From Agaribacillus aureus (lineage in GTDB: Bacteria; Bacteroidota; Bacteroidia; Cytophagales; Cyclobacteriaceae): a stretch of DNA of 64,000 nt. The notes beneath the pieces are model-generated. The model had not been told where the DNA came from. It saw nothing but the letters and a program-made list of their open reading frames with translations, and ran no database searches. Within the stretch, counting starts at the first letter, position 1. Each line of letters opens with the position of its first letter. Where the stretch lies: positions 3,311,100 through 3,375,099 of the forward strand of contig JAUJEB010000001.1 of the NCBI GenBank assembly GCA_030442055.1. Direction: 5' to 3'. The position numbers and the translations under genes were made by a program. Shown here one piece after another: positions 44,228 to 53,678 of the stretch.

Positions 44228-46035
44228 TATTTCATTTCTTGAATAGTTTGCATAAGATCATCGCGAATGGGTTTGATAGGTATTTGTTCCACATTCATGG
44301 TACCGTTCTCTTGCTTTCGCACGGTGATGTTTACCTGCCCAAATGCTTCGCTCTTCCCGGTATAGTCTTCCCGGTAATGTCCACCCCGGCTCTCCTGCCT
44401 TTCTTTGGCCGCCCTGGCAATGGCTTCCGCCACGGTAAGCATATGCTTTAATTCGAGAGCGGTATGCCACCCGGGATTATAGCTACGATTGCCTCCTGAG
44501 CCTGCATTTTTGGCTCTTTCCCACAGCTTACCAATTCCCTCCAGCGCTTTCGAAAGCCCTGATTCCGAACGGATTATTCCTACCAGGTCCTGCATCATTA
44601 CCTGGAGATCTCCCTGAATCTGGAATGGGTTCTCAGGACCTTTTTCAAAAGGCGCCAGCGCTTCTGCCGCCAATTCTTCAACCTGATGCTCCTGTACCTG
44701 AACCATTTCATTTTCCCTGGCAAAGCCGGCGGCGTATTCTCCGGCACGCTTACCGAAAACCAAGAGGTCGGACAGCGAGTTTCCACCCAGGCGATTAGCG
44801 CCGTGTAGTCCCGCGGCACATTCACCTGCCGCAAAGAGTCCATTGATACTGGTCATTTGGGTATCGGCATCCACGCGAATACCTCCCATAATGTAGTGGG
44901 TGGTCGGCCCTACTTCCATAGGTTCCCGGGTAATATCAATATTGGCCAATTCCTTAAACTGGTGGTACATGCTAGGCAGCTTCCTTTTGATGTGGGCGGC
45001 AGCATTGGGGATTTTATCCTTTATCCAGGCAATATCCAGAAAAACACCTCCGTGGGGACTTCCTCTTCCTTCCTTTACCTCGCGTACAATGCAACGGGCC
45101 ACGTGGTCCCGAGTGAGCAATTCAGGTGGCCTTTTTGCCTCTCTGTCGCCTTGCGTATATCGCCAACCCTCGTCCTCATTGTCACTGGTTTGGTTGCGGT
45201 AAAGATCGGGGATATCATTAAACATAAAGCGGCTGTTTTCGCTGTTACGCAAAACACCGCCCTCTCCTCTTACCCCTTCGGTAATCAGCAAACCCCGCAC
45301 ACTGGGCGGCCAGACCATGCCCGTGGGATGGAATTGAACAAATTCCATATCAATCAATTCGGCACCGGCATGATAAGCCAGGGAGATGCCGCTGCCGGTA
45401 CAGTCCCAACTGTTACTGGTAATTTTGTAGATGCGACCCATGCCTCCGGTCGATAGCACAACTGATTTAGCCTGAAATACCTTAAATTTTCCTTTTTCAC
45501 GGTCATAAGCAAAGGCACCAATAACCCTGTCCTCGTTCTTGATAAGGGCGGTGATAGTACATTCCTGGTAAATCGATAATCCCTGATGTATGCCGTGATC
45601 CTGTAATGTTCGGATCATTTCCAGTCCTGTGCGATCGCCAACATGGGCAAGGCGGGGATATTTATGCCCGCCAAAATTGCGTTGTAGAATGCGCCCGTCT
45701 TTCGTGCGGTCAAATAACGCTCCCCAGGCTTCCAGCTCGCGAACGCGATCGGGGGACTCCCTGGCGTGTAATTCTGCCATGCGCCAATTATTAAGATATT
45801 GACCTCCACGCATGGTATCAGTAAAATGAACTTTCCAACCGTCTCTCTCATCGACATTGGCCAATGAGGCGGCCACGCCTCCCTCGGCCATAACTGTATG
45901 CGCTTTACCAAGTAGCGACCGGCAAACCACGCCAACGGAAACACCGGCGGCCGAAGCTTCGATGGCAGCCCTGAGCCCGGCGCCACCTGTACCAATTATT
46001 AGCACGTCATGTTCGTATTTTTCGTATCTGTCCAT
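44227..46035 (-). CDS. sdhA: Succinate dehydrogenase/fumarate reductase flavoprotein subunit
   Basis: About 602 residues. The FAD-binding motif is VLIIGTGGAGLRAAIEAS near the N-terminus. The covalent flavin His lies in AHTVMAEGG, and the active-site regions FVQFHPTGM, RTHHIMGGI-type (THYIMGGI) and GLHGANRLGGNSL are intact. I use the ATG at 46035, which overlaps the membrane-anchor stop (TAATG) and gives the standard N-terminus; the frame extends to 46128 but only inside the upstream gene. It catalyses succinate-fumarate interconversion on the cytoplasmic face. Confidence 0.94.
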   Translation of the reverse strand: MDRYEKYEHDVLIIGTGGAGLRAAIEASAAGVSVGVVCRSLLGKAHTVMAEGGVAASLANVDERDGWKVHFTDTMRGGQYLNNWRMAELHARESPDRVRELEAWGALFDRTKDGRILQRNFGGHKYPRLAHVGDRTGLEMIRTLQDHGIHQGLSIYQECTITALIKNEDRVIGAFAYDREKGKFKVFQAKSVVLSTGGMGRIYKITSNSWDCTGSGISLAYHAGAELIDMEFVQFHPTGMVWPPSVRGLLITEGVRGEGGVLRNSENSRFMFNDIPDLYRNQTSDNEDEGWRYTQGDREAKRPPELLTRDHVARCIVREVKEGRGSPHGGVFLDIAWIKDKIPNAAAHIKRKLPSMYHQFKELANIDITREPMEVGPTTHYIMGGIRVDADTQMTSINGLFAAGECAAGLHGANRLGGNSLSDLLVFGKRAGEYAAGFARENEMVQVQEHQVEELAAEALAPFEKGPENPFQIQGDLQVMMQDLVGIIRSESGLSKALEGIGKLWERAKNAGSGGNRSYNPGWHTALELKHMLTVAEAIARAAKERQESRGGHYREDYTGKSEAFGQVNITVRKQENGTMNVEQIPIKPIRDDLMQTIQEMK

Positions 46036-46838
46036 TAGAAAATCCTCCAATCTGTCCAGATACCCATAGCGCACATACGGACGTAAAAATCTGCGAAAGC
46101 GACTCCAAACAGGCTGAACCAGGCCCATCGATTATGCTTTTTGTTGAGGCAGGTGACACAGTTATAGGCCTTTTGTTGAACAGGTTTGCCGGAAAGGCGA
46201 TCCTTAAAACCTCCTATCAGGTGGCGCATGGAATGGCAGCCAAAAGTATATCCCCCCAGTAATGTGGCGTTGGTAAGCAAAACCAGGGAACCTACACCAA
46301 GGCCAAAAGATTGCTCGCCAGTAGTTGCGTCGGTAAACCACAAGGCTTTCCAGGCATCATAATAAAGTACAATCACAAACAAAACCGCCAGGTAAAGAAA
46401 GTAGCGATGGATATTTTGCATGATCAACGGCAGGGAATTCTCTCCCCAATATTTTTTCCGGGGCTCGCCAACGGCGCAGGAAGGTGGGTCAGCCCAAAAG
46501 GCCTTGTAATAAGCGCCGCGATAATAGTAACAGGTAAAACGCATCCCTCCCGGTGCCCACAGGATAAGCAATGCAGGCGAAAACGGCAAAAATCCAGGCC
46601 ACCAGCCCGGTTTAGGGCCAAACCAGCTATGAGGCGAATCGCCAAATAATTCCGGAGAATAGAAAGGGGACAGATAAGATCCGTAGGCATAATACTCCCC
46701 CTGGAAAGCCGCCCAGGTGGCGTATACGATGAATGAAGAGAGGGCCAGAAATACTAAAAATGGTTGCACCCACCACAAATCCCGTCGCGATGTGTGACCA
46801 AATCGAGACTTCTGCAACGTTAGGTTAGATTGTTGCAT
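46035..46838 (-). CDS. Succinate dehydrogenase membrane anchor, divergent SdhC type
   Basis: A 267-residue membrane protein with about five hydrophobic segments (near residues 26-46, 85-105, 147-167, 180-200 and 240-260). It is directly upstream of the flavoprotein, with a one-base overlap, so it must be the anchor of this complex. It does not look like the short SdhC/SdhD pair or the standard 230-residue cytochrome b558 type. It resembles the single anchors found in some Bacteroidota, Chlorobi and Acidobacteria. Conserved-looking His residues (QNIHRYF, CHSMRHL) may bind haem. A Cys-containing loop (NCVTCLNKKH) near residue 225 is unusual. Confidence 0.82.
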   Translation of the reverse strand: MQQSNLTLQKSRFGHTSRRDLWWVQPFLVFLALSSFIVYATWAAFQGEYYAYGSYLSPFYSPELFGDSPHSWFGPKPGWWPGFLPFSPALLILWAPGGMRFTCYYYRGAYYKAFWADPPSCAVGEPRKKYWGENSLPLIMQNIHRYFLYLAVLFVIVLYYDAWKALWFTDATTGEQSFGLGVGSLVLLTNATLLGGYTFGCHSMRHLIGGFKDRLSGKPVQQKAYNCVTCLNKKHNRWAWFSLFGVAFADFYVRMCAMGIWTDWRIF

Positions 46839-47047
46839 GGTTATTATTTCTCACAGTTTATATTGCTTATACATTTTAATTAAAAAATAACATAAAAGCA
46901 AAAGACCACCGCATATTCGTCTGCACAAACGCCTCATTATGAGCGTCTGAAAAAATCCCGGCATTAGCCAATACGTGACCGAAAGGCTTGCCTTAACGGG
47001 TATTTCCGCTAATCCAAGCCGTAAATTTAACAAGTCAGAACAACGAT

Positions 47048-47995
47048 CTAAATTATTAGCTCCAATTGAATATTGCAGCGGGCATAGGGGGATTCCGGAC
47101 CCTTTATTTTCTTGAAACCCAGCTTGTGATACAGGTTAATAGCGGGTTTTAGCTTGGTATTACTTTCAATATAAACCCGGCTGGCGCCAAGGGCTTTGGC
47201 TTCATCAATGACTCTTTTGCCTAACAGCCATCCAATGCTCCTTCCCCTCGCTTCTTCCACCACAGCCATTTTAGCTAACTCAAAAGTATCTGCACCAAGT
47301 TTTTTCATGGCAACAGTACCAACAATGGTGTCTCCGTAGGTTGCCATAAAAATCCGCCCCCCCTTTTGGAGTATATCTTCATCGGGGTGTTCCAGGGATT
47401 TGATATCAGCCTGTTCTACCTCGAAGTGTTTATTGATCCATTGATAATTAAGTGATTTAAAAAATGGCTTGTGTTCCGGCCGGTAAGCTACGATCTTAAC
47501 CTTTTCCGATTCCCGGGCTTTTCTTACCTCTTTTACCCTGGTCTGGAGATTTTTCCTGGTCAGGGTATATTCCAACTCGTTGATAGCCTCCCATACGTCG
47601 TGGGTGGTCTCGACCAGGAGATTCTCTACAGCCCTTGTTACATCCGGATAAAGCTGGTTCATCTGACCAATTTTATCTTTCCCCGCTGCCGAAAGCGATA
47701 TCATAGATTTCCTGCCATCAAATTGATCTTTTTCTGTAACGATTAATCCCCGATTTTTCATTTCTTTTATCATCTGGCTCACGGATGCATGCGTATGGCT
47801 TATTCTAGCAGCGATATCTGTTACAGCCAAACTGTCTTCGTGAGACAATAAATAAAAGATGGGAAACCACCTTGGTTCCAGATCAATACCATAGTCGCTG
47901 TAGATATCCTTGGCTTCCGATAAAATATTTTCACTCAATCTGCGCAACCGGCTACCTAGGGCCAACTTGCCTATTTCTTCATAAAAATCTTTCAT
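47048..47995 (-). CDS. MarR-GNAT fusion regulator/acetyltransferase
   Basis: A 315-residue two-domain protein. Residues 1-145 are a MarR winged helix (LSHEDSLAVTDIAARISHTH, then SVSQMIKEMKNRGLI and the wing EKDQFDGRKSMISLS). Residues about 165-315 are a GNAT domain with the acetyl-CoA loop EEARGRSIGWLLGKR and the motif LYHKLGFKKI. Such fusions are common in Bacteroidota; the acceptor and the DNA targets are unknown. It is 67 bases downstream of a YbaK-like gene in the same direction and may be in one transcript with it. Confidence 0.93.
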   Translation of the reverse strand: MKDFYEEIGKLALGSRLRRLSENILSEAKDIYSDYGIDLEPRWFPIFYLLSHEDSLAVTDIAARISHTHASVSQMIKEMKNRGLIVTEKDQFDGRKSMISLSAAGKDKIGQMNQLYPDVTRAVENLLVETTHDVWEAINELEYTLTRKNLQTRVKEVRKARESEKVKIVAYRPEHKPFFKSLNYQWINKHFEVEQADIKSLEHPDEDILQKGGRIFMATYGDTIVGTVAMKKLGADTFELAKMAVVEEARGRSIGWLLGKRVIDEAKALGASRVYIESNTKLKPAINLYHKLGFKKIKGPESPYARCNIQLELII

Positions 47996-48062
47996 AACTG
48001 AATTGTTTAGTGTACCGTAAATCCTTTGTTAAGAACCTGTTTGCTTATGCTGACTGATCAGA

Positions 48063-48536
48063 TTAAAACAGTATCGGCCGTTCCAGCCGCAGCAGATCCT
48101 GCGGCGCCATGGCTATGGAAAATGCGAGACCTCCCACGGTAAAATAAATCAAGTCCTGTTCCAGTAAATCCTTATCCATCAATAAAAACAATCCAAATGG
48201 TTTGGCTACCGGAGGCAATTCCATAACATCGCATCCGGTAACTTCTTTCAATTGGTCCCCAGAGACCGGAATAACATGACTCACACCTATCTTTTTGGCT
48301 ATCAGCGTAAGGTCCGGTTTTTTCCGGGCCTGAATGGCAATGATGGCAAATCCTTCCCCACGGTCGCTAATATGTTTTATGAGAAACGCCTTCACTTGCT
48401 GTGCATACTTCATTCCCAGGATCTGATAGTAAGCTTGCGAGCCGGTTGCCGCAGAGTGGTTTATTTGACGAAAACTAAACCCGCTGTCATTCAAATAATT
48501 AACAATTCTTTCCTTAACGCTTATTATTTCAATCAT
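48063..48536 (-). CDS. YbaK/EbsC-type aminoacyl-tRNA deacylase
   Basis: A 157-residue stand-alone editing-domain protein of usual length. The conserved Lys lies in AQQVKAFLIKH; LTLIAKKIG and the GGLAFSIAMAPQDLL end are typical. Members hydrolyse mischarged Cys- or Ala-tRNA-Pro or related pairs; the exact specificity is not readable. It sits before the MarR-GNAT gene. A 12-bp palindrome lies about 170 bases upstream. Confidence 0.88.
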   Translation of the reverse strand: MIEIISVKERIVNYLNDSGFSFRQINHSAATGSQAYYQILGMKYAQQVKAFLIKHISDRGEGFAIIAIQARKKPDLTLIAKKIGVSHVIPVSGDQLKEVTGCDVMELPPVAKPFGLFLLMDKDLLEQDLIYFTVGGLAFSIAMAPQDLLRLERPILF

Positions 48537-48702
48537 CGTTTTGTCAGTTTGAATTGAAGATAATTTTAAGGTTCCGCTTTTCGGGCAAGACCAGGTGCCA
48601 CGGGTAAAGGTAAGTGCTTATTAAATTCAATAGTTTTAGCATTGCTTAAGGTCTTTGCCTGGTCTGACTATCAAATGATAAGTGAATATAATAAAAATAT
48701 AC

Positions 48703-48714
48703 GTAAGTACTTAC
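48703..48714. promoter_or_regulatory. 12-bp perfect palindrome, possible operator
   Basis: GTAAGTACTTAC in the 336-base gap (48537-48872) upstream of ybaK, followed by a related half-site in ATAAATACTTATAT. This could be a site for the MarR domain encoded downstream. The rest of the gap holds nothing I recognise, and no clear promoter. Confidence 0.4.
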
Positions 48715-48872
48715 ATAAATACTTATATTTTATTGATATTATTCATAAATAACTGAAAATGAGGCTTATGTCTTGCTAAACACTAACGAAAAGAACCCTA
48801 AAGTGAAATTGTTTTCCGGAAAATTTCAGACCGCGCCTTGCCTGAAAAAGAAAATTAAATGATTCCTTGTCG

Positions 48873-49787
48873 CTAAAGATCATCAACGAACCGGACCATC
48901 TTTTTTCGTGTCATTTCATCTGGCAGCTCCCCAAGTCCTGCGCCAAGATTATCTATCATATGATGTGGTTTAGAGGTACCTGGAATAACGCAGGTAACTG
49001 CTTTGTTAGATAGGATATATTTCAGGAAAAACTGTCCCCAACTGTTGCAATCAAAGGATGCGGACCATCCCGGGAGTTGCCGACCTCGGGTTTTCCTGAA
49101 AAGCGCCCCCCCCTGATAGGGCCTGTTGATCAAAACGGCAATTCCTTTATCCCTGGCCAATGGCAATATGCTGTTTTCTGCCGCCCTGCTGGTTATAGCA
49201 TAATTTAGCTGAATAAAATCGATCGGATAATTTTTCATGATCTGTTCCATGTTGCCATAAGCGCTTTCTATATAATGTGTAATCCCAATGTAACGTATCT
49301 TCCCTTTTTTCTTCCAGTCGATTAATGTCGGCATATGGGTTTTCCAATCCACTAAATTATGAATTTGCATGAGGTCCATCGGGGACTTACTCATACGCCG
49401 CATAGATTGTTCCATTTGATCAATACCAGCCTGTCTACCGCTGGTCCAGACTTTAGTAGCCATGAACAACGCATCGGCAATACCCAAATCTCCTGCCAGA
49501 TCGCCCACTACGCCTTCAGAACGACCATACATCGGTGAAGAATCGATAACGCGCCCACCCTTGCTTATCAGCGCTTTCAATACTTCACGCTAAGGACTTC
49601 TCTCCTCCCTAGAGTTACCTACATCAAAAGTCTGCCAGGTTCCCAATCCTACCACCGGCAGGCTTTCACTATGTCCCGGGATTTGACGTGTTCTTATAGT
49701 ATCCATGAAATTCAGGTGACGATCAAAACCTAAACCTAAGGCGCACAAGCCGGCAATTTGTTTAAGTAAGGTTCTTCTGTCCATCAC
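48873..49787 (-). pseudogene. Aldo/keto reductase interrupted by an in-frame amber codon
   Basis: A single 305-codon frame is broken only by TAG at 49592-49590. Before it are a twin-arginine-like signal (DRRTLLKQ plus hydrophobic run) and the strand LPVVGLGTWQTFDVG. After it the frame continues REVLKALISKGGRVIDSSPM and the full AKR barrel, with catalytic Asp and Tyr (VIDSSPMYG), Lys (MATKVWTSG), His (QIHNLVDW) and the cofactor end (CVIPGTSKP). Restoring CAG (Gln) or another sense codon gives a complete protein. Either the gene is newly inactivated, the codon is read through, or the base is an error. A TTG at 49580 could start a truncated product lacking the signal. Confidence 0.85.
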
Positions 49788-49841
49788 TTAAATTTTAAAG
49801 TTGTATTTGATTTTGAAATACTTAGTCCAGGCAATGCCCGG

Positions 49842-50594
49842 TTAATTTTTCCCATTCTGAAAAACGCTGGCTGCCCCTCGATCTAAAAACCAGTGAAGCG
49901 AGCCCCCACTGTTGTGAATATAAGAGGCAGGATACTTTTCCCAGTCCCCGGTTTTATTCAAAATTTCGCCAACAACTCCTGATTTACCTTCGCCGGCTAC
50001 CAGAAAGCAAATATTATCTGCCTGGTTAATAACCTTTCCGGTCAAAGTGATTCTCTGTTGGCCGCTATCAGGATGAATGGCCACCTGGCAATAGCCGGCG
50101 TCCTGTAATAAATGCATTTGGTCAGGAAAAATGGAAGCCGTATGTCCATCGCTTCCCAGGCCTAAAATGATCAGATCAAATACCGGCAGTGAATCCCGAT
50201 GAGATAAAACATCACCGATCTCCTGCCCGTATCTTTGTGCCTCCTTTTCCGGGTCTGACTCGCCAAGTATCCTGTGCACATTTTTTGAGGGAATGCCGAT
50301 ATGATCAAACAGGTTCTTGCGAGTCATTAAATAGTTACTGTCCTGGTGATCTGGAGGAACACAACGCTCATCACCCCAAAAGAACTGTATCCCGGACCAA
50401 TCAATCCGATCTTTATATTCATTACTTAAAACCTGGAAAAACAATTTTGGGGTACTTCCTCCCGATAACGCCACGTTCGTTTTCGGCCGGCTGTTCACAA
50501 AATTATAAAACCATAAGGCGAAACCCGATGCCAGTGCCCGGGGATCTTCAAAAATTTCCAATTCGACTTCCTGTTTCATATCATTACAATTCAC
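49842..50594 (-). CDS. pgl: 6-phosphogluconolactonase
   Basis: A 250-residue DevB-type lactonase (NagB-like fold). The motif VALSGGSTPKLFF (about 41-53), the WGDERCVP segment and LGLGSDGHTASIFP with the catalytic His match the family. It hydrolyses 6-phosphogluconolactone in the oxidative pentose phosphate pathway. The gene overlaps the end of zwf by 11 bases and follows it, so the first two steps are translated together. Confidence 0.94.
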   Translation of the reverse strand: MNCNDMKQEVELEIFEDPRALASGFALWFYNFVNSRPKTNVALSGGSTPKLFFQVLSNEYKDRIDWSGIQFFWGDERCVPPDHQDSNYLMTRKNLFDHIGIPSKNVHRILGESDPEKEAQRYGQEIGDVLSHRDSLPVFDLIILGLGSDGHTASIFPDQMHLLQDAGYCQVAIHPDSGQQRITLTGKVINQADNICFLVAGEGKSGVVGEILNKTGDWEKYPASYIHNSGGSLHWFLDRGAASVFQNGKN

Positions 50595-52125
50595 AATAAG
50601 CGCCGTCTCCGGCCAGATTTTTACACGGATACCGCCAGGTAAAGTTCTTACCTTCGATCAATTGATCTGCGTGCTCAGGACCCCAGGTACCTACCGGATA
50701 TCCAAACACCTTGATATCGTCAAACTCCTGCCAGGCGTTGAGGATAGGGTTAATAAAAGTCCAGGCTGCCTCCACGGAGTCACCTCTCGAATACAAAGTG
50801 GCATCTCCCTGAATGCAGTCCAGCAACAGTCTTTCATACGCATCGGGCAAATATGACTCTACCAGCTGACTATAGTGAAAATCCATGTTTGTATTGGTAA
50901 CTCTGAAACCTTCTCCCGGAATTTTCACCCCAAACTTTAACAATATGCCCTCATTTGGCTGGATTCTTATCACGAGCGTATTACCGGCATTCACGTGATC
51001 ATTGGTATAGTTAAACAGCCGGTGAGGTGTCGGCTTAAAATGTACGACAATTTCCGTGACCCGTGTCGGCAGCTTCTTGCCCGTACGGATATAAAACGGG
51101 ACATCTGCCCAGCGCCAGTTGTCAATATAAAATTTCAGGGCCGCGTAGGTTTCGGTTTTGGAGTCCGATTTTACGCCTTCCTCCTCCCTGTAACCTGGAA
51201 AAGACTCGCCATTAATCCTTGATCCGACGTATTGCCCTCTTATGACATTATTTCTTATCTCTTCAACGGTTAGCGGGCGTAAGGATTGAAACAATTTCAA
51301 CTTCTCATCCCTGATTGCTGCGGCGCTGGAAAGATTGGGTGGTTCCATAGCCACCAGCGCAACCAGCTGGAGCAGGTGATTTTGAATCATGTCACGCAGC
51401 GCTCCCGAAGATTCGTAATAGCCGCCCCTTTTCTCAACACCGACACTTTCAGCGGCAGTAATTTCAACGTGGTGAATATAGTTGCGATTCCATATCGGCT
51501 CAAAGGTGCTGTTGGCAAAGCGGGTAACCAATACGTTTTGCACCGTTTCTTTGCCCAGATAATGATCAATACGGTAAATCTGATCTTCTTTAAAGCAGGT
51601 CAATAAATGAGCATTTAGCGCACTGGCTGATTTCAAATCATAGCCAAAAGGCTTCTCCACAATCAGACGTTTCCAGCCGCGGTCTTCATGATTCAGCGCC
51701 ACTTTTGCCAGGCCGCTGGCAATGCTTTGGTAAAGACTAGGTGGCGTGGAAAGATAAAAGACATAATTTTCTTGGGTTGAACATTGTTCATTAATGTCCA
51801 TAAGCCTGTCTTTTAAATTTCCATAATCCGATTCACTTTGGGAGTTCATCGTATGATAGTAGATATGCCTTCCAAAGTCTTTTATACTTTTGTCATCGGC
51901 ATTTTCATTTTTTAAAAGGTGAGGATTTCCGACCACCGCCTTTTCCCGGTACGACTCGTCTGTATGTGGGGTTCTTCCCAAACCCAGGATAGCGAAACAC
52001 GATGGTAAAAATCCCCTGCAGTGCAAATTGAACAGGGCAGGGATCAGCTTTCTAATCGTTAAATCTCCGGATCCACCGAAGATTACAATAATGTGAGGAT
52101 CAGTTTTTTTCATTCCATTCATCAC
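50584..52125 (-). CDS. zwf: Glucose-6-phosphate 1-dehydrogenase
   Basis: A 513-residue enzyme of normal length. The coenzyme loop is FGGSGDLTIRKLIPALF near the N-terminus; the substrate and catalytic motif is YRIDHYLGKETVQN (about 185-198), and FYIRTGKKLP is also conserved. It oxidises glucose-6-phosphate and supplies NADPH. It is the first gene of the pair with pgl. The gnd gene lies about 1.5 kb away on the other strand beyond an ATP-grasp gene. Start choice between the Met codons 1, 2 and 5 is uncertain. Confidence 0.95.
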   Translation of the reverse strand: MMNGMKKTDPHIIVIFGGSGDLTIRKLIPALFNLHCRGFLPSCFAILGLGRTPHTDESYREKAVVGNPHLLKNENADDKSIKDFGRHIYYHTMNSQSESDYGNLKDRLMDINEQCSTQENYVFYLSTPPSLYQSIASGLAKVALNHEDRGWKRLIVEKPFGYDLKSASALNAHLLTCFKEDQIYRIDHYLGKETVQNVLVTRFANSTFEPIWNRNYIHHVEITAAESVGVEKRGGYYESSGALRDMIQNHLLQLVALVAMEPPNLSSAAAIRDEKLKLFQSLRPLTVEEIRNNVIRGQYVGSRINGESFPGYREEEGVKSDSKTETYAALKFYIDNWRWADVPFYIRTGKKLPTRVTEIVVHFKPTPHRLFNYTNDHVNAGNTLVIRIQPNEGILLKFGVKIPGEGFRVTNTNMDFHYSQLVESYLPDAYERLLLDCIQGDATLYSRGDSVEAAWTFINPILNAWQEFDDIKVFGYPVGTWGPEHADQLIEGKNFTWRYPCKNLAGDGAYCEL

Positions 52126-52272
52126 GGTAAAATATGGTCATCAGTTGATAGCTAAAAATTACACAATGAATTTTAATTTTTGTACCAAGCCATCAATTAT
52201 TTGTTAATAAGCAGATGATCTTTTGGCCTTCCCTCCGGTAACCATAGTCAATAAACCAAAAAACCTTTCAGC

Positions 52273-53400
52273 TTATGGTTCTATACGGTCAATGCAGTAG
52301 CCGGTTTTTTCAATATAGCCATTCATCTCAGGAACCACATCGCCCTCCTCGTAGTAATGCTCAGTATACAATTGGCCAGAGGCCGACTGTCCGGTTGAGT
52401 ACTTTACCCTGGACTGGGGCGGTTGGGCCAGGAATTTAAGTCGGTATCTGCTATTCGTATCACCTTCCGAAGTCAAAAAGCTGCTTGGGTTGATTTTGCC
52501 GGTCAATAAATGTGTCATGGCAATCTCCAGCAAGTCGATCCCTTTTGTCATTTTAATCAGCCTCCACATATGGCAACCGTCAAAGCGGGGAGCGACCTCA
52601 ATGATATAGGGCACTTCATTGACAATACAAATTTGAAAGTAGACCGGACCATTGCCGATATCGAGTTTATGTATTGTTTCAGCCACCAGGACCTTCAGGT
52701 CCTTTTCCAGATGGGCATATTTTGAAGGATACAGGTGTTCTTTGATGATACCGCCTGGATACTCGGAATAACTGATTCTATCCGATACGTAGAAAAATTT
52801 TACTTCATTGTCAAAAACATAGGCATTAATTGAAATTTCATCACCGGATAAATATTTTTCGATAATTACTTCGCCATTGGAAGAAAATGATGAAGACTTA
52901 TCAAAATGGCTTTGTACCGCTTCAAATGACTCTACCTCATAGATCCCTCGCTGACCCTGGCTGTCGACGGGCTTAATAATAGCCGGATAAATGTTCCAAT
53001 CAGAAAACCCGGCAACCTCCGCTGCTCTGCGGAATGGAATATTGTACTTAAAGTCAGCACCCAAAGCTTCTCTCAGACGGACTTTATTCTGACAAATATT
53101 AGCAGTATTAAAATTAATGAAACTAAATAAATCCGAATCCTCAGCCACCCGGGCGATGGTAGGCATCGCTATATCTGAACCGATAGAATAGATAAAATCA
53201 ATTTTATGATCGTTTACATACTGCCGGATTTTCCCCGTGTCTTTTATGTCAATCAACGCAAAATGGTCCGCATCATGCATTCCCCTGCCCATGTTTGTGT
53301 AGCTACAGGCGTGCACTTCCAATTCCTGCTCTTTACACCATTTTAAAAGATCGGCTTGTGCATTTCCGATGCCTAATACCAGTATTTTTCTTGGATCCAT
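52273..53400 (-). CDS. ATP-grasp ligase of unknown substrate
   Basis: A 375-residue protein of the carbamoyl-phosphate-synthase/PurK-like ATP-grasp type. The N-terminal Rossmann-like part (KILVLGIGNAQADLLKWC) is followed by the central nucleotide lid (PAIIKPVDSQGQRGIYEV, about 140-157) and the metal-binding GDEISINAYVFD and IIEVAPRFDGCHMWR segments. It probably forms an amide or peptide-like bond between a carboxylate and an amine. It lies between zwf/pgl and the divergent gnd, but the neighbours do not reveal its substrate. Confidence 0.85.
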   Translation of the reverse strand: MDPRKILVLGIGNAQADLLKWCKEQELEVHACSYTNMGRGMHDADHFALIDIKDTGKIRQYVNDHKIDFIYSIGSDIAMPTIARVAEDSDLFSFINFNTANICQNKVRLREALGADFKYNIPFRRAAEVAGFSDWNIYPAIIKPVDSQGQRGIYEVESFEAVQSHFDKSSSFSSNGEVIIEKYLSGDEISINAYVFDNEVKFFYVSDRISYSEYPGGIIKEHLYPSKYAHLEKDLKVLVAETIHKLDIGNGPVYFQICIVNEVPYIIEVAPRFDGCHMWRLIKMTKGIDLLEIAMTHLLTGKINPSSFLTSEGDTNSRYRLKFLAQPPQSRVKYSTGQSASGQLYTEHYYEEGDVVPEMNGYIEKTGYCIDRIEP

Positions 53401-53544
53401 TTACTTAAAAAATTCTAATGTACGTTAATGCTATCAAATATTCCCGGACCTGAAAGGAACAATCAGATTTTAAACGCCAGCGCAAAATACTTTATCCAGC
53501 CTTTTTTTTCGTTAAATACCATAAATCTTTCTTTTAAATTTCAT

Positions 53545-53573
53545 TGAGCACATCGCTTTTTCGGAGGTGCTCA
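53545..53573. repeat. Inverted repeat in the ATP-grasp/gnd divergent gap
   Basis: TGAGCAC (53545-53551) pairs with GTGCTCA (53567-53573), and the stem can extend past one mismatch. On the plus strand it is followed by GCGTTTTATC, a weak terminator tail. A regulatory hairpin or the end of an unannotated short transcript is possible. A weak promoter element TACTTTTA for gnd lies at 53619-53626. Confidence 0.4.
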
Positions 53574-53678
53574 GCGTTTTATCTCTCATTAAAAGTTACG
53601 TAATCAGCTTTAATTTTTTACTTTTACGGGCGATTACTCAAAGACCACGGTTCATAACAACCTTTAACAAGCACTAAG

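Noticed and set aside
44857..45456. 199-codon plus-strand frame antisense to sdhA
   Set aside because: It lies wholly within a strongly conserved flavoprotein gene; the open frame follows from codon use on the other strand.
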